Assembly (NCBI GenBank): GCA_910585605.1
Contig: CAJUFL010000024.1
Coordinates: 1 to 57,546, forward strand
Reading direction: 5' to 3'
DNA: 57,546 nucleotides
Origin: an uncultured Lachnospiraceae bacterium
GTDB taxonomy: Bacteria > Bacillota > Clostridia > Lachnospirales > Lachnospiraceae
The notes under the pieces were generated by a model. It was not told where the DNA came from. It did no database searches and saw only the letters and a list, made by a program, of their open reading frames with translations. A program made the translations under genes and the position numbers. This document shows, in pieces, positions 9,086 through 16,820 of the stretch; position 1 is the stretch's first letter; each line of letters begins with the position of its first letter.

Positions 9086-9559
9086 TTATTCAATTCGATA
9101 CTCCATTGCATTGTTTTCAATATCGTTAAATGTCTTATTATAAGTATATCCATTCACTTCAGCTGAAATATCGGCATTCCAAATTGTACCGTCTTTATAT
9201 ACATTAACATCTAAATTAACATTCTGTATTTTCCACCAATTTGTTTTGAACACAAAAACCTTCGGTCTTATATTGATTTCTTCGTTATTAACATCAAAAG
9301 AATATTCATACATGCCATAAGCCGATCCGCTATTTTTAAAACATAACCTGGAAGATTTATTTTTATATATTATTTTCTCTTCCGTTCCCTTATCTACATA
9401 TTGACACTCCAAAGAATGCGGCAAATACTCTTTTCCATTTACTGTTACGGAAAGTTTTCCTCTCATTCTGTTAATATTATCAAAAATGACTACAAAAATA
9501 ACCACTATTAATATAAATATGTATGCTATCCTAAATAGTATTATGGTTACCTTTTTCAT
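9086..9559 (-). CDS. Membrane-anchored extracytoplasmic protein, unknown (immunity candidate)
   Basis: A 157-residue protein with one N-terminal membrane helix (about residues 7-27, rich in I/V/F) and a beta-rich exterior domain (VNGKEYLPHSLEC, NADISAEVNGYTYNK). AGGAGGG precedes the ATG at 9559. It follows the two-helix membrane protein at 9587-10408 by 27 bases and is very AT-rich, like the other immunity genes here. No family is recognised. Position among toxin cassettes and membrane location suggest an immunity or toxin-accessory role, but no toxin gene is now adjacent, since IS3 debris separates it from the cassette at 11181. Confidence 0.6.
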   Translation of the reverse strand: MKKVTIILFRIAYIFILIVVIFVVIFDNINRMRGKLSVTVNGKEYLPHSLECQYVDKGTEEKIIYKNKSSRLCFKNSGSAYGMYEYSFDVNNEEINIRPKVFVFKTNWWKIQNVNLDVNVYKDGTIWNADISAEVNGYTYNKTFNDIENNAMEYRIE

Positions 9560-9586
9560 ATCCAGCCCTCCTGCCGTTTATGGAAT

Positions 9587-10408
9587 TTAAATATTAATCT
9601 GTTCCATCCTTTCATAGGGAGCAAAACTACATTTTTTTAAAACTCTTTTCCTTTTACCTAATCGAGCGAAATTTCTATATAACTTTTTAATGTAATCATT
9701 TAATTTCTCCTTCTCGCAATAGAATATCATCTCCCGATCCTGATTATATCCAATAAATACAATTTTATATTCCCGATATCCCATTTTTAAAAAATTTTGT
9801 GCTAAATATCCTTCTCCGTTCTTAGCCCTAAATTTCAAAATATAAAAAATTTTATTTTCTTTTTCTTCTATTTGAAATCCATATTCTAGTATAATCCCTA
9901 AACTCTCCTTATCTGAAAAAAAACTTTTTAAACAGTTGGTAAAATTCGAATAATTCTTTTCTACTTTATCCTCCAATTCTTTTAGAGAACATTTAGCGAC
10001 TACTCCCTTTTTTATATACACAAAATACTGAAGTTCCTCCAGATTTTCCATATTTTCTTCAAGTTTACAAATTCTCATCTGTTTATTATCATATAAAATT
10101 ACATTATTGCTATCACCTTTTATTTTTTTTATATCATCAAATCTAAATTCTTTCTTTTGACCAAACATATTAACATATATACATTTTTCATTGTTTACGA
10201 TTATTTTCCGTAAATAATAATTGGACCACATTATATATATCCCAATAAATAATATTGGTAAAAATATATTCAGAATTGGAATATCTTTTATATATGGAAC
10301 CTGCAACCCTATTAAAACTAAAAAAACAATAGACAAACTCCCTGAAACAGCAAAAGCTAAAAAGAATGCCCCTCTTAAATTATGTTTTACCTCAAAATTT
10401 TTCTGCAT
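9587..10408 (-). CDS. Two-helix membrane protein with cytoplasmic domain, unknown (immunity candidate)
   Basis: A 273-residue protein. Two membrane helices lie at about 13-34 and 45-60, followed by a soluble part whose first half (YYLRKIIVNNEKCIYVNMFG, then FRFDDIKKIKG) looks like a bacterial PH-like fold. The rest is charged and helical. AAGGGAA lies before the ATG. Base composition is very AT-rich. It is followed by the membrane-anchored gene at 9086-9559, probably in one transcript. The small membrane immunity protein at 16338-16820 has a similar combination of a PH-like part and two helices, which supports an immunity role. No named family is assigned. Confidence 0.6.
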   Translation of the reverse strand: MQKNFEVKHNLRGAFFLAFAVSGSLSIVFLVLIGLQVPYIKDIPILNIFLPILFIGIYIMWSNYYLRKIIVNNEKCIYVNMFGQKKEFRFDDIKKIKGDSNNVILYDNKQMRICKLEENMENLEELQYFVYIKKGVVAKCSLKELEDKVEKNYSNFTNCLKSFFSDKESLGIILEYGFQIEEKENKIFYILKFRAKNGEGYLAQNFLKMGYREYKIVFIGYNQDREMIFYCEKEKLNDYIKKLYRNFARLGKRKRVLKKCSFAPYERMEQINI

Positions 10409-10479
10409 ATCATAACATTCCCTTCAAAATTATTATTAGTTTTCTTAGACAGTCGTCATCCTGACCAAATTTCCTTTCT

Positions 10480-11004
10480 ATAAAGTAAAGTCTATAAGTC
10501 TTTTTTCTCATTTTAGTCCCTTTTACTTGGCTTGGATTTAACCATTTTTCAGCAAAGCAGTTTTAAGTCCTGATATCTTTATACCACCGCTCTAGATGTT
10601 TTTACTTGTGCAATACGTACTTCATTTCTTATTTTTAAAACCTTCTGATCTTAGCCCGTATATCTCTGCGCTGCGTAACATAATTTATCTCAATATAACG
10701 GTGCAAATTTTCACCAGTTCACAAAAATCTTAACCTAAGGTCTTGTTTCTTCTAAAGATGCAAATCTCTGTAACTGAAAATCATATACATATTTTAACAC
10801 CTTAAGCAAAATCTCTACGTATGAATTATCATTACTTACTCTGCTTTTTGATGGCATAATCCCTGAAGTATACCGTTTTTCGCTGGCAACTCCTTTCATC
10901 AGACTTCCTTTATCTGAATGTAACACTAATAGTATTATTGCTCTACCAAAATCTTTTCTGACAAGCTCTTTTTCTAATTTTTCCTTCGCTCCTTTTTCTT
11001 CCAT
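10480..11004 (-). pseudogene. Decayed IS3-family transposase (orfB, integrase core)
   Basis: The frame at 10735-11004 contains LHSDKGSLMKG followed by MPSKSRVSNDNSYVE and LLKVLKY, the familiar catalytic-domain stretch of IS3-family orfB (HSDNGSPMKG, PS.SRPRVSNDN, LKY). Downstream, in broken frames, come scraps like HRYIEINYVTQRR (10660-10700) and a lysine-rich end (10480-10530), matching the family's C-terminal part. The start, the first catalytic aspartate and both inverted repeats are missing. The remnant marks an old insertion within the cassette array and may have helped rearrange it. Confidence 0.8.
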
Positions 11005-11099
11005 CTTACAGAGTATTAATCTCTACTTCTGTATCTCTCTGGATGTTTGTCAAAGTCTCATCACCTTCAAGCATTCTTACTATGATGACTTCCTTCATT
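11000..11099 (-). repeat. 100-bp repeat, copy 2, within a 39-codon gene tail
   Basis: Second copy of the 8758-8857 repeat. On the minus strand 11006-11125 is an open frame starting MRYAKYLTEMKEVIIVRM and ending EINTL. It sits just downstream of the truncated toxin at 11181, where an immunity gene would be expected, and the IS3 remnant begins immediately beyond it. It is best read as the surviving 3' end of that immunity gene. Confidence 0.6.
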
Positions 11100-11180
11100 T
11101 CCGTTAGATATTTAGCATATCTCATACCAATTACCTATCCTACTGATAACTATCATATCAGCCTGAATGATGGGTGACAA

Positions 11181-11640
11181 CTACCCTACGCTAGAGGGCA
11201 CAGCAGCTCCTCCCACTGTTCCTATTCCTGGCAATGGAATTGTACCCATTGCTGCAAAAGCAGTGGTTGTCAGGCTTACAATAAGACCTCCCAAACTTAA
11301 CAGTCCTAAACTAACCAACATATCCACACCTAAATCAATCAATATCTTAGGCCAGCTGGTTCCTGCTTTTATATTGTTATATACGCTTTTAACACCATCG
11401 AGCACTACCCCGATTTCTCCTGCCTTATCTAATACCTTTCCTAGCCCTTTATGAAATTTAGATTGTTCGGCTATCTCTTTTGCTATTTTTTTATCCCATG
11501 CACCTTTTCCGATATTTTGGGGTCTGGTCTTTGACTTAATGGCAGCCGGTTCTACTAAATCTGTTGTTTTATTCAGTACATCCATTCCACCCACGGTGAT
11601 ATCATATGAGCCCTCTATCAGATCAACATTATTAATTCCC
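11181..11640 (-). pseudogene. Truncated glycine-zipper toxin fragment (orphan E)
   Basis: Encodes VDLIEGSYDITVGGMDVLNKTTD and continues nearly identically to the toxin at 15737-16294 through RPQNIGKGAWDKK, QSKFHKGLGKVL and AGTSWPKILIDLGVDML. It ends early at GTVGGAAVPSSVG, where the copy at 15737 continues with a second hydrophobic stretch and a polar tail of about 45 residues. No RHS core precedes it; the frame runs back into the end of the membrane gene at 11665. It looks like a dead cassette cut at both ends. Confidence 0.75.
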
Positions 11641-11664
11641 AACAATCTTGATTTAAAAAACGAA

Positions 11665-12300
11665 TCATAATTTTTCTGTTTTAACATTACATTGTGAATT
11701 ATCAAGGTATACTTTTCTTCCCTGAAACAAAAACCAAGCCAGAGCCAGCCATGCAAGGCTAAAAATTAAGCTCATCAGAATTCCAAACCAATTTGACACT
11801 TCACTATTGGATTTACCTATCCTTGATATTCCCATACCAAAAAGTGCTGCTATACTTATCACACCCACTTTGAATTTTGTATTTTTCTCCTTTTCTATTT
11901 CTTGCTTTACAAACATTCTCTTATAAAAATCTTTAATTACTATAAACAATACTATCGCAAACACAACATATATGCCTATAATTCCCATACTCCATTTACC
12001 ATATTGATTATAATGAAATTTCAGTATAAAATATAATTGATTTAATGAAAAAACTATACTTTCACCCATCATAAAATTAGAAAGTCCCCTTTTATCACGG
12101 CAGCTTTTTATAAGCGATAACATTATTACTAAAAGAAATCCAACAACCGTAATAACAATATCGTTAATAACCCCTGTTTTCCAATCAGATATTGCAAATT
12201 CAAACAAGAGAAAAAAAATAAAAAATTCAGTAATATAATAAAGAAAAAACATCCCTATCTGCATTTTTAATTTATCTTTAAATTCTACCTGATCCATCAT
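11665..12300 (-). CDS. Multi-helix membrane protein, probable immunity to glycine-zipper toxin D
   Basis: A 211-residue protein with about five predicted membrane helices. AGGAGGG sits 7 bases before the ATG at 12300. It follows the stop of the orphan toxin cassette (12360) by 59 bases, the normal place for an immunity gene. Its C-terminal part (AALFGMGISRIGKSNSEVSN then a long helix) resembles that of the membrane protein at 13521-14099 (FFGRIASDDAMVIAEW). Two related membrane immunity proteins thus accompany two related membrane-active toxins. A membrane protein guarding against a pore former is mechanistically sensible but inferred. Confidence 0.7.
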   Translation of the reverse strand: MMDQVEFKDKLKMQIGMFFLYYITEFFIFFLLFEFAISDWKTGVINDIVITVVGFLLVIMLSLIKSCRDKRGLSNFMMGESIVFSLNQLYFILKFHYNQYGKWSMGIIGIYVVFAIVLFIVIKDFYKRMFVKQEIEKEKNTKFKVGVISIAALFGMGISRIGKSNSEVSNWFGILMSLIFSLAWLALAWFLFQGRKVYLDNSQCNVKTEKL

Positions 12301-12359
12301 TATTCAGCCCTCCTAATATGATAATTATTCTAGCAAAGAACAATAACTATTTTCATCGC

Positions 12360-13490
12360 CTAATCTATACATTCACACATATCCTCTACAAAATTATCTA
12401 TTCTGTTAATTGCCTCCCAAGTGGTATCTTTCAAATTTTCCTTAAATGTTTTCCCATTATCCATTTTGCAATCATTAAGTAATTTATCTAAAAAATATGC
12501 ATATACAATTGTAAAAATTACCATTGCCAATGTGGAACCTATTATAGCTCCAGCAGCCGAACCGACAACTGAACCAAAAAGAAATCCTATCACTGCCCCT
12601 ATCACTCCCCCTATTACTCCTGCAGTTATCTCTGCCAAAAATGGTGCAACAGCAAAAATAAACAAACTAATCGTCAAATCAACAACCGCATCAGATAGGG
12701 TTCGTTGCCAACTGGTTCCTGCTTCTATATTTTTATATATTCCTATAAAAACATCAACACCAATCCCAATATACCCTAGTTTTTCCAGCACCTTACTTGC
12801 TTTTGAATAAAATTTAGACTGCTCTGCCAGTTCTCTTGTTATCCCTTTATTCCAAATCCCTTTTCCTATATTTTTTGGTCTTGGTTGATTTTGTATGTAT
12901 TTAGGTATAATATAATTACCTGTTTCATTCATTACACCTAAACCATCTGTCATCGTATCATATGTACTATCCAGTAAATCTACATCACCTGCTTCTATAG
13001 ATTGATTTATTGAAGGTAGAATAGGCATCCCATTCTCATCATAATCATCAGCCGGTACAAAATACTGTTCCTTTTTCTTTATGACCGGTACTCCATTTTC
13101 ATCTGTTCCTATTGTTTCATAATCATCTCCTGGCAAAAACTTAGGTTCCCTTCCATCCCTGTCCACAAAAACCAAGGGATTCCCCCAGCAGTACCCATAC
13201 GCATTCAGTGTCTCCGGATAAACAGCATTTCCCTTCACCACATCCTCACTGGTAAACCGCCCGCTTCCTGCATCATATTCTCTCGCCTGGGCATAGTAAG
13301 TCCCTGCCACCGCATCCCTCTGGTATCCTGTATAGCCAAAAGGCTGGAACTGTCCCTGGTTCCCTGAAAGGTCCTTTCCAAACTCATCATACCGGTAAGA
13401 TGCCGCACTGTCCCTTCCATTGCCGGACAGCCGCATCACGCTTCCTGACAGGTCATTCAGGTAACTGTAACTTTCCCCTTCTTCCTCCAT
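12360..13490 (-). CDS. Orphan RHS core with glycine-zipper toxin (orphan D)
   Basis: A 376-residue open frame with no native RHS N-terminus. Residues 1-100 are the RHS core (YLNDLSGSVMRL, FQPFGYTGYQRDAV, GRFTSEDVVKG, NPLVFVDRDGRE). A linker follows with DENGVPVIKKK and QYFVPADDY, then the family motif RPKNIGKGIWNK, QSKF and AGTSW. A long glycine zipper (about 285-330, repeated GVIG/GAVIG/GSVVG steps) and a polar tail ending ECID complete it. The ATG at 13490 is only an internal RHS methionine; the parent core is cut just upstream at about 13500. It is probably a donor cassette, translated poorly if at all unless recombined into a full RHS gene. The zipper suggests a pore-forming tip. Confidence 0.75.
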   Translation of the reverse strand: MEEEGESYSYLNDLSGSVMRLSGNGRDSAASYRYDEFGKDLSGNQGQFQPFGYTGYQRDAVAGTYYAQAREYDAGSGRFTSEDVVKGNAVYPETLNAYGYCWGNPLVFVDRDGREPKFLPGDDYETIGTDENGVPVIKKKEQYFVPADDYDENGMPILPSINQSIEAGDVDLLDSTYDTMTDGLGVMNETGNYIIPKYIQNQPRPKNIGKGIWNKGITRELAEQSKFYSKASKVLEKLGYIGIGVDVFIGIYKNIEAGTSWQRTLSDAVVDLTISLFIFAVAPFLAEITAGVIGGVIGAVIGFLFGSVVGSAAGAIIGSTLAMVIFTIVYAYFLDKLLNDCKMDNGKTFKENLKDTTWEAINRIDNFVEDMCECID

Positions 13491-13520
13491 AAACAGGGCT
13501 TACCGTCCTAAACATTTAGC

Positions 13521-14099
13521 CTAATTATTCTGATTTATTTTATTAAAATCATATCTACATCTTATAAAAAAGAGAAGACTTGAAAATGCAAATAGCCAAA
13601 TTAAAAGTAACAATCCTATCCATTCAGCTATTACCATGGCATCATCTGATGCTATACGTCCAAAAAATATTGCAGATAACAATCCGGTTGTATAAATTAT
13701 TTTTCTACCATTTCCTACACTTTTTTCCGATTCCTCATCTACTACTTCACCCTTTTTCCACATCCAATAAAATAGTGTAAGCGTTCCTATATAAACTATA
13801 AGAAATATTATCCATCCTATACCTCCATTTTCTGCTTTTATAAAAAATGTTGCAAATATAGCACCTGATAATGACGATAATGCTAAACTTACCCCTCCAT
13901 TCATTCTTAATATAGTATCTTTTTCCCACTTTTTAATCGTCATAATAATATTAAAAATTATATAAAAAATAAAATAAAAAACACACTTAATTAATTCAAA
14001 CTGCAAAATACTATAACCACGTCCCCCAGAAATACTACAAATTAAAACTTCTATTACACCACAAAAAATCAACCATATTTGAATTGTCCTTATTTTCAT
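13521..14099 (-). CDS. Multi-helix membrane protein, probable immunity to toxin C
   Basis: A 192-residue protein with five predicted membrane helices. I choose the ATG at 14099, which has AAAGGGG upstream; an open frame to 14264 would run into IS110 sequence. It is related to the membrane protein at 11665-12300, especially in the last two helices. Its partner should be the glycine-zipper toxin at 15737-16294, but an IS110 element now separates the two by 1.6 kb, so co-transcription from the array is probably lost unless a promoter lies in the IS end. Confidence 0.65.
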   Translation of the reverse strand: MKIRTIQIWLIFCGVIEVLICSISGGRGYSILQFELIKCVFYFIFYIIFNIIMTIKKWEKDTILRMNGGVSLALSSLSGAIFATFFIKAENGGIGWIIFLIVYIGTLTLFYWMWKKGEVVDEESEKSVGNGRKIIYTTGLLSAIFFGRIASDDAMVIAEWIGLLLLIWLFAFSSLLFFIRCRYDFNKINQNN

Positions 14100-14139
14100 T
14101 AAAAATCCCCTTTCTACTACAATATATTTATGGTTAATA

Positions 14140-14392
14140 TCCCTTACAGCCAGTAAGGAATTACCCATCTTGTTGCTTAAGCTGTATAATGATGGAGCAA
14201 TCGGTATGTCGGTTCCTTTCCTGGACTTAGCGTCCGTAAAACAGACTGATAACCAGCTCCTCATTCGCAGCGTTCGTTTTATGCAGGTTGAATCGCCATA
14301 GGTGCATTCGTGTCACACCACAGTAGATGGAATAGGCAATGAGTAAAACTGGTATTTATCCATTGCAATAATTCTTAAGGAGTGACAAATTT
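14140..14392 (+). ncRNA. Candidate bridge-RNA region in the IS110 left end
   Basis: A 250-base stretch before the transposase with no reading frame of its own. In the IS110 subgroup with a long left end, this region is known to encode a structured bridge RNA of about 170-180 bases that pairs with donor and target DNA. Length and position fit; short self-complementary stretches are visible, but I did not fold it. The transposase ribosome site (AAGGAG near 14380) ends the region. Confidence 0.4.
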
Positions 14393-15601
14393 ATGAATGC
14401 AGTAGGTATCGATGTTTCTAAGGGTAAAAGTATGGTTGCAATTATGCGTCCTTTCGGTGAAATTGTTTCCCCTCCCTTTGAAATCAAACACACAACCAGT
14501 GATATCAATTCACTTGTAGAACTCATCAACTCTGTTGAAGGCGAATCTCGAATTGTAATGGAACATACAGGACGTTATTACGAAGTCCTTGCCCGCCAAC
14601 TTTCGCAAGCAAACCTTTTCGTCAGTGCCATTAACCCCAAGCTTATCAAGGATTTTGACAATGATTCCCTTCGTAAGGTCAAATCTGATAAAGCTGATGC
14701 CGTTAAAATTGCCCGATATGCACTTGACAAATGGCAAAATCTCAAACAGTATAGTGTTATGGATGAATTACGTAATCAGCTTAAAACCATGAACCGTCAG
14801 TTTGGCTTTTACATGAAACATAAGACGGCTATGAAGAATAACCTTATTGGCATCCTTGACCAAACCTATCCCGGTGTTAATGCTTACTTTGACAGCCCTG
14901 CCCGCAGTGACGGCAGCCAGAAATGGGTTGATTTTGCATCTACATACTGGCATGTGGACTGTGTCCGTAAAATGTCTCAAAATGCTTTTATAGAGCATTA
15001 CCAAAACTGGTGCAAACGCAAGAAGTACAACTTCAGTCAGTCAAAGGCTGAAGAAATATATGGAAAAGCAAAGGAACTTGTTCCTGTACTTCCAAAGGAT
15101 GACATTACAAAACTCATTATCAGGCAGGCTGTTGACCAGCTTAACAGTGCCTCTTCAACCGTTGAGTCACTACGCACTCTCATGAATGAAACTGCATCCA
15201 AACTTCCAGAATATCCTATTGTTCTGGCAATGAAAGGTGTTGGTCCTTCACTTGGGCCCCAGCTGATGGCTGAGATTGGGGATGTTTCCCGTTTCACTCA
15301 CAAAGGTGCTATTACTGCCTTTGCCGGTGTAGACCCTGGTGTTAATGAATCCGGAACCTATGAACAAAAAAGTGTTCCAACTTCAAAACGGGGTTCTTCC
15401 AGCCTTAGAAAAACACTATTTCAGGTGATGGATGCTTTGATTAAAACCAAACCACAAGACGATGCTGTATATCAGTTTTTAGACAAGAAACGTGCCCAAG
15501 GCAAACCTTATTATGTCTATATGACTGCCGGTGCTAACAAGTTTCTACGCATCTACTATGGTCGAGTGAAAGAGTATCTTGCATCTCTTCCTGAATCTTA
15601 A
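14393..15601 (+). CDS. IS110-family transposase
   Basis: A 402-residue DEDD transposase. The RuvC-like N-terminal domain shows D7 (GIDVSKG), E57 (VMEHTGRYYE), D99 and D102 (KSDKADAVKIARYA). The C-terminal IS116/IS110/IS902 domain has LAMKGVGPSLGPQLMAEIGD, an AFAGVDPG segment and an ESG motif expected to carry the catalytic serine, followed by SKRGSSSLRKTLF. All key residues and a normal length are present, so it may be active. AAGGAG precedes the ATG. Known relatives recombine DNA guided by a bridge RNA encoded beside the gene. Confidence 0.95.
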   Translation: MNAVGIDVSKGKSMVAIMRPFGEIVSPPFEIKHTTSDINSLVELINSVEGESRIVMEHTGRYYEVLARQLSQANLFVSAINPKLIKDFDNDSLRKVKSDKADAVKIARYALDKWQNLKQYSVMDELRNQLKTMNRQFGFYMKHKTAMKNNLIGILDQTYPGVNAYFDSPARSDGSQKWVDFASTYWHVDCVRKMSQNAFIEHYQNWCKRKKYNFSQSKAEEIYGKAKELVPVLPKDDITKLIIRQAVDQLNSASSTVESLRTLMNETASKLPEYPIVLAMKGVGPSLGPQLMAEIGDVSRFTHKGAITAFAGVDPGVNESGTYEQKSVPTSKRGSSSLRKTLFQVMDALIKTKPQDDAVYQFLDKKRAQGKPYYVYMTAGANKFLRIYYGRVKEYLASLPES

Positions 15602-15736
15602 TAATTATCCCTATGGTTTTCAGACCGGCACAGATGTGGTGGTCTTATTTTGATACCCATTTTTCAACCTGTATAAAATTTTCAATGTTCATCAATTTAG
15701 CCTTGACTTTTTATTTGCAGGCTAAATTAACAACGA

Positions 15737-16294
15737 TTATTCATTAGCAGGACAACTGCTCCCATTTGTCAATTCCCCATTTGCAAAATCCCATATAAAA
15801 TCCTTTATCTGATCTACAATGGATTTACCATTGTCATCCTTTTTATATAACTCGTTTCCTATTTTTCCTATTAATAAAATGGAAACTATTGTTCCCACTA
15901 CAGCTCCCACAGCACCTGCTCCCACCGTTCCAATTATCGGCAAGGTAAATGTACCTGCTAATGCAAAAAGAGCCGTTGTCAGACTTGTGATAATACTTCC
16001 CAAACTTAACAGTCCTAAACTAACCAACATATCCACACCTAAATCAATCAATATCTTAGGCCAGCTGGTTCCTGCTTTTATATTGTTATATACGCTTTTA
16101 ACACCATCAAGCACTACCCCAATTTCTCCTGCCTTATCCAATACCTTTCCTAACCCTTTATGAAATTTAGATTGTTCGACTATCTCTTTTGCTATTTTTT
16201 TATCCCATGCACCTTTTCCGATATTTTTGGGTCTGGTCTTTGACTTAATGGCAGCCGGTTCTAACATATCCGTTGTTTTATTCAACACATCCAT
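15737..16294 (-). pseudogene. Glycine-zipper toxin domain without RHS core (orphan C)
   Basis: An open frame of 185 residues starting at an internal methionine (MDVLNKTTD). It carries the motif RPKNIGKGAWDKK, QSKFHKGLGKVL and AGTSWPKIL, then two hydrophobic stretches, including GTVGAGAVGAVVGTIV, and a polar tail (VDQIKDFIWDF). Only a few toxin codons remain upstream (YYDITVN, near 16300-16320) before sequence unrelated to RHS. It is nearly identical to the truncated copy at 11181-11640 but keeps the full C-terminus. With no RHS delivery part it can act only as a recombination donor. The IS110 element directly follows it. Confidence 0.7.
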
Positions 16295-16337
16295 TCACGG
16301 TAATATCATAATAGCCCTGGTAAATAAATCAAACACA

Positions 16338-16820
16338 CTATCTATTTACTAAAACTTCTTTTAAGTATCTTTCTAAAACTTCTTGCGGTTTTTTACAATA
16401 AATATATTTATACCCCAACATAACAACTATAGAAAGAATTTCTATAAATGAAATACAAATAATCCCAGGCATTGTTATATTATTTACATTTCCTTTAATT
16501 ACAGAGACAAGAAATAATAGAAAGACAACAATAAATACCATATTTGCCAAAATAAAATATATGAGGGCAAATGTCAAAGAAATAAACTGATTGAGTGTTT
16601 TCCCTTTTTTTGCAATTACATTGTTATCTTTAATATCCAATCTCCACTTCGTGGAAGTCGGGTAACCAGTACTTACTCCTCTTTCAACAAATATAGTGTT
16701 TTGCCTTTCCCTATTTTGAAACTTAATAGTATAATAAGAATCCATTTTAACATTTCTGTTACTCTTTAAAATTTCTATAATTTCAAATTCCTTTTTGTTA
16801 GTCAATACATTCAGCTCCAT
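16338..16820 (-). CDS. Small membrane protein, probable immunity to glycine-zipper toxin B
   Basis: A 160-residue protein. The first ~75 residues are soluble and look PH-like (YYTIKFQNRERQNTIFVERG, WRLDIKDNNVIAKKG). Two membrane helices follow at about 80-108 and 115-137. Its start overlaps the 3' end of the toxin cassette (stop at 16798) by 23 bases, so the two are translationally linked, a strong sign of a toxin-immunity pair. It is strongly AT-rich. It does not look like the five-helix immunity proteins of toxins C and D, although the toxins are related. Confidence 0.7.
   Translation of the reverse strand: MELNVLTNKKEFEIIEILKSNRNVKMDSYYTIKFQNRERQNTIFVERGVSTGYPTSTKWRLDIKDNNVIAKKGKTLNQFISLTFALIYFILANMVFIVVFLLFLVSVIKGNVNNITMPGIICISFIEILSIVVMLGYKYIYCKKPQEVLERYLKEVLVNR

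Larger units (their letters stand above)
14115..15736 (+). mobile_element. IS110-family insertion sequence (limits approximate)
   Basis: A single plus-strand transposase gene in an otherwise minus-strand region, with a ~250-base non-coding left part and a ~130-base right part. No terminal inverted repeats are evident, as is normal for IS110 elements. The element lies between the stop of toxin C (15737) and the ribosome site of its presumed immunity gene (14106), which limits its span to about 14115-15736. The exact ends cannot be read without an empty site. A perfect 9-bp inverted repeat (AATTTAGCC/GGCTAAATT, 15694-15728) lies in the right part. Confidence 0.8.

Noticed and set aside
14100..14264. 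N-terminal extension of the membrane immunity gene
   Set aside because: The extra 55 codons come from IS110 end sequence; the ATG at 14099 has AAAGGGG and starts with a membrane helix.
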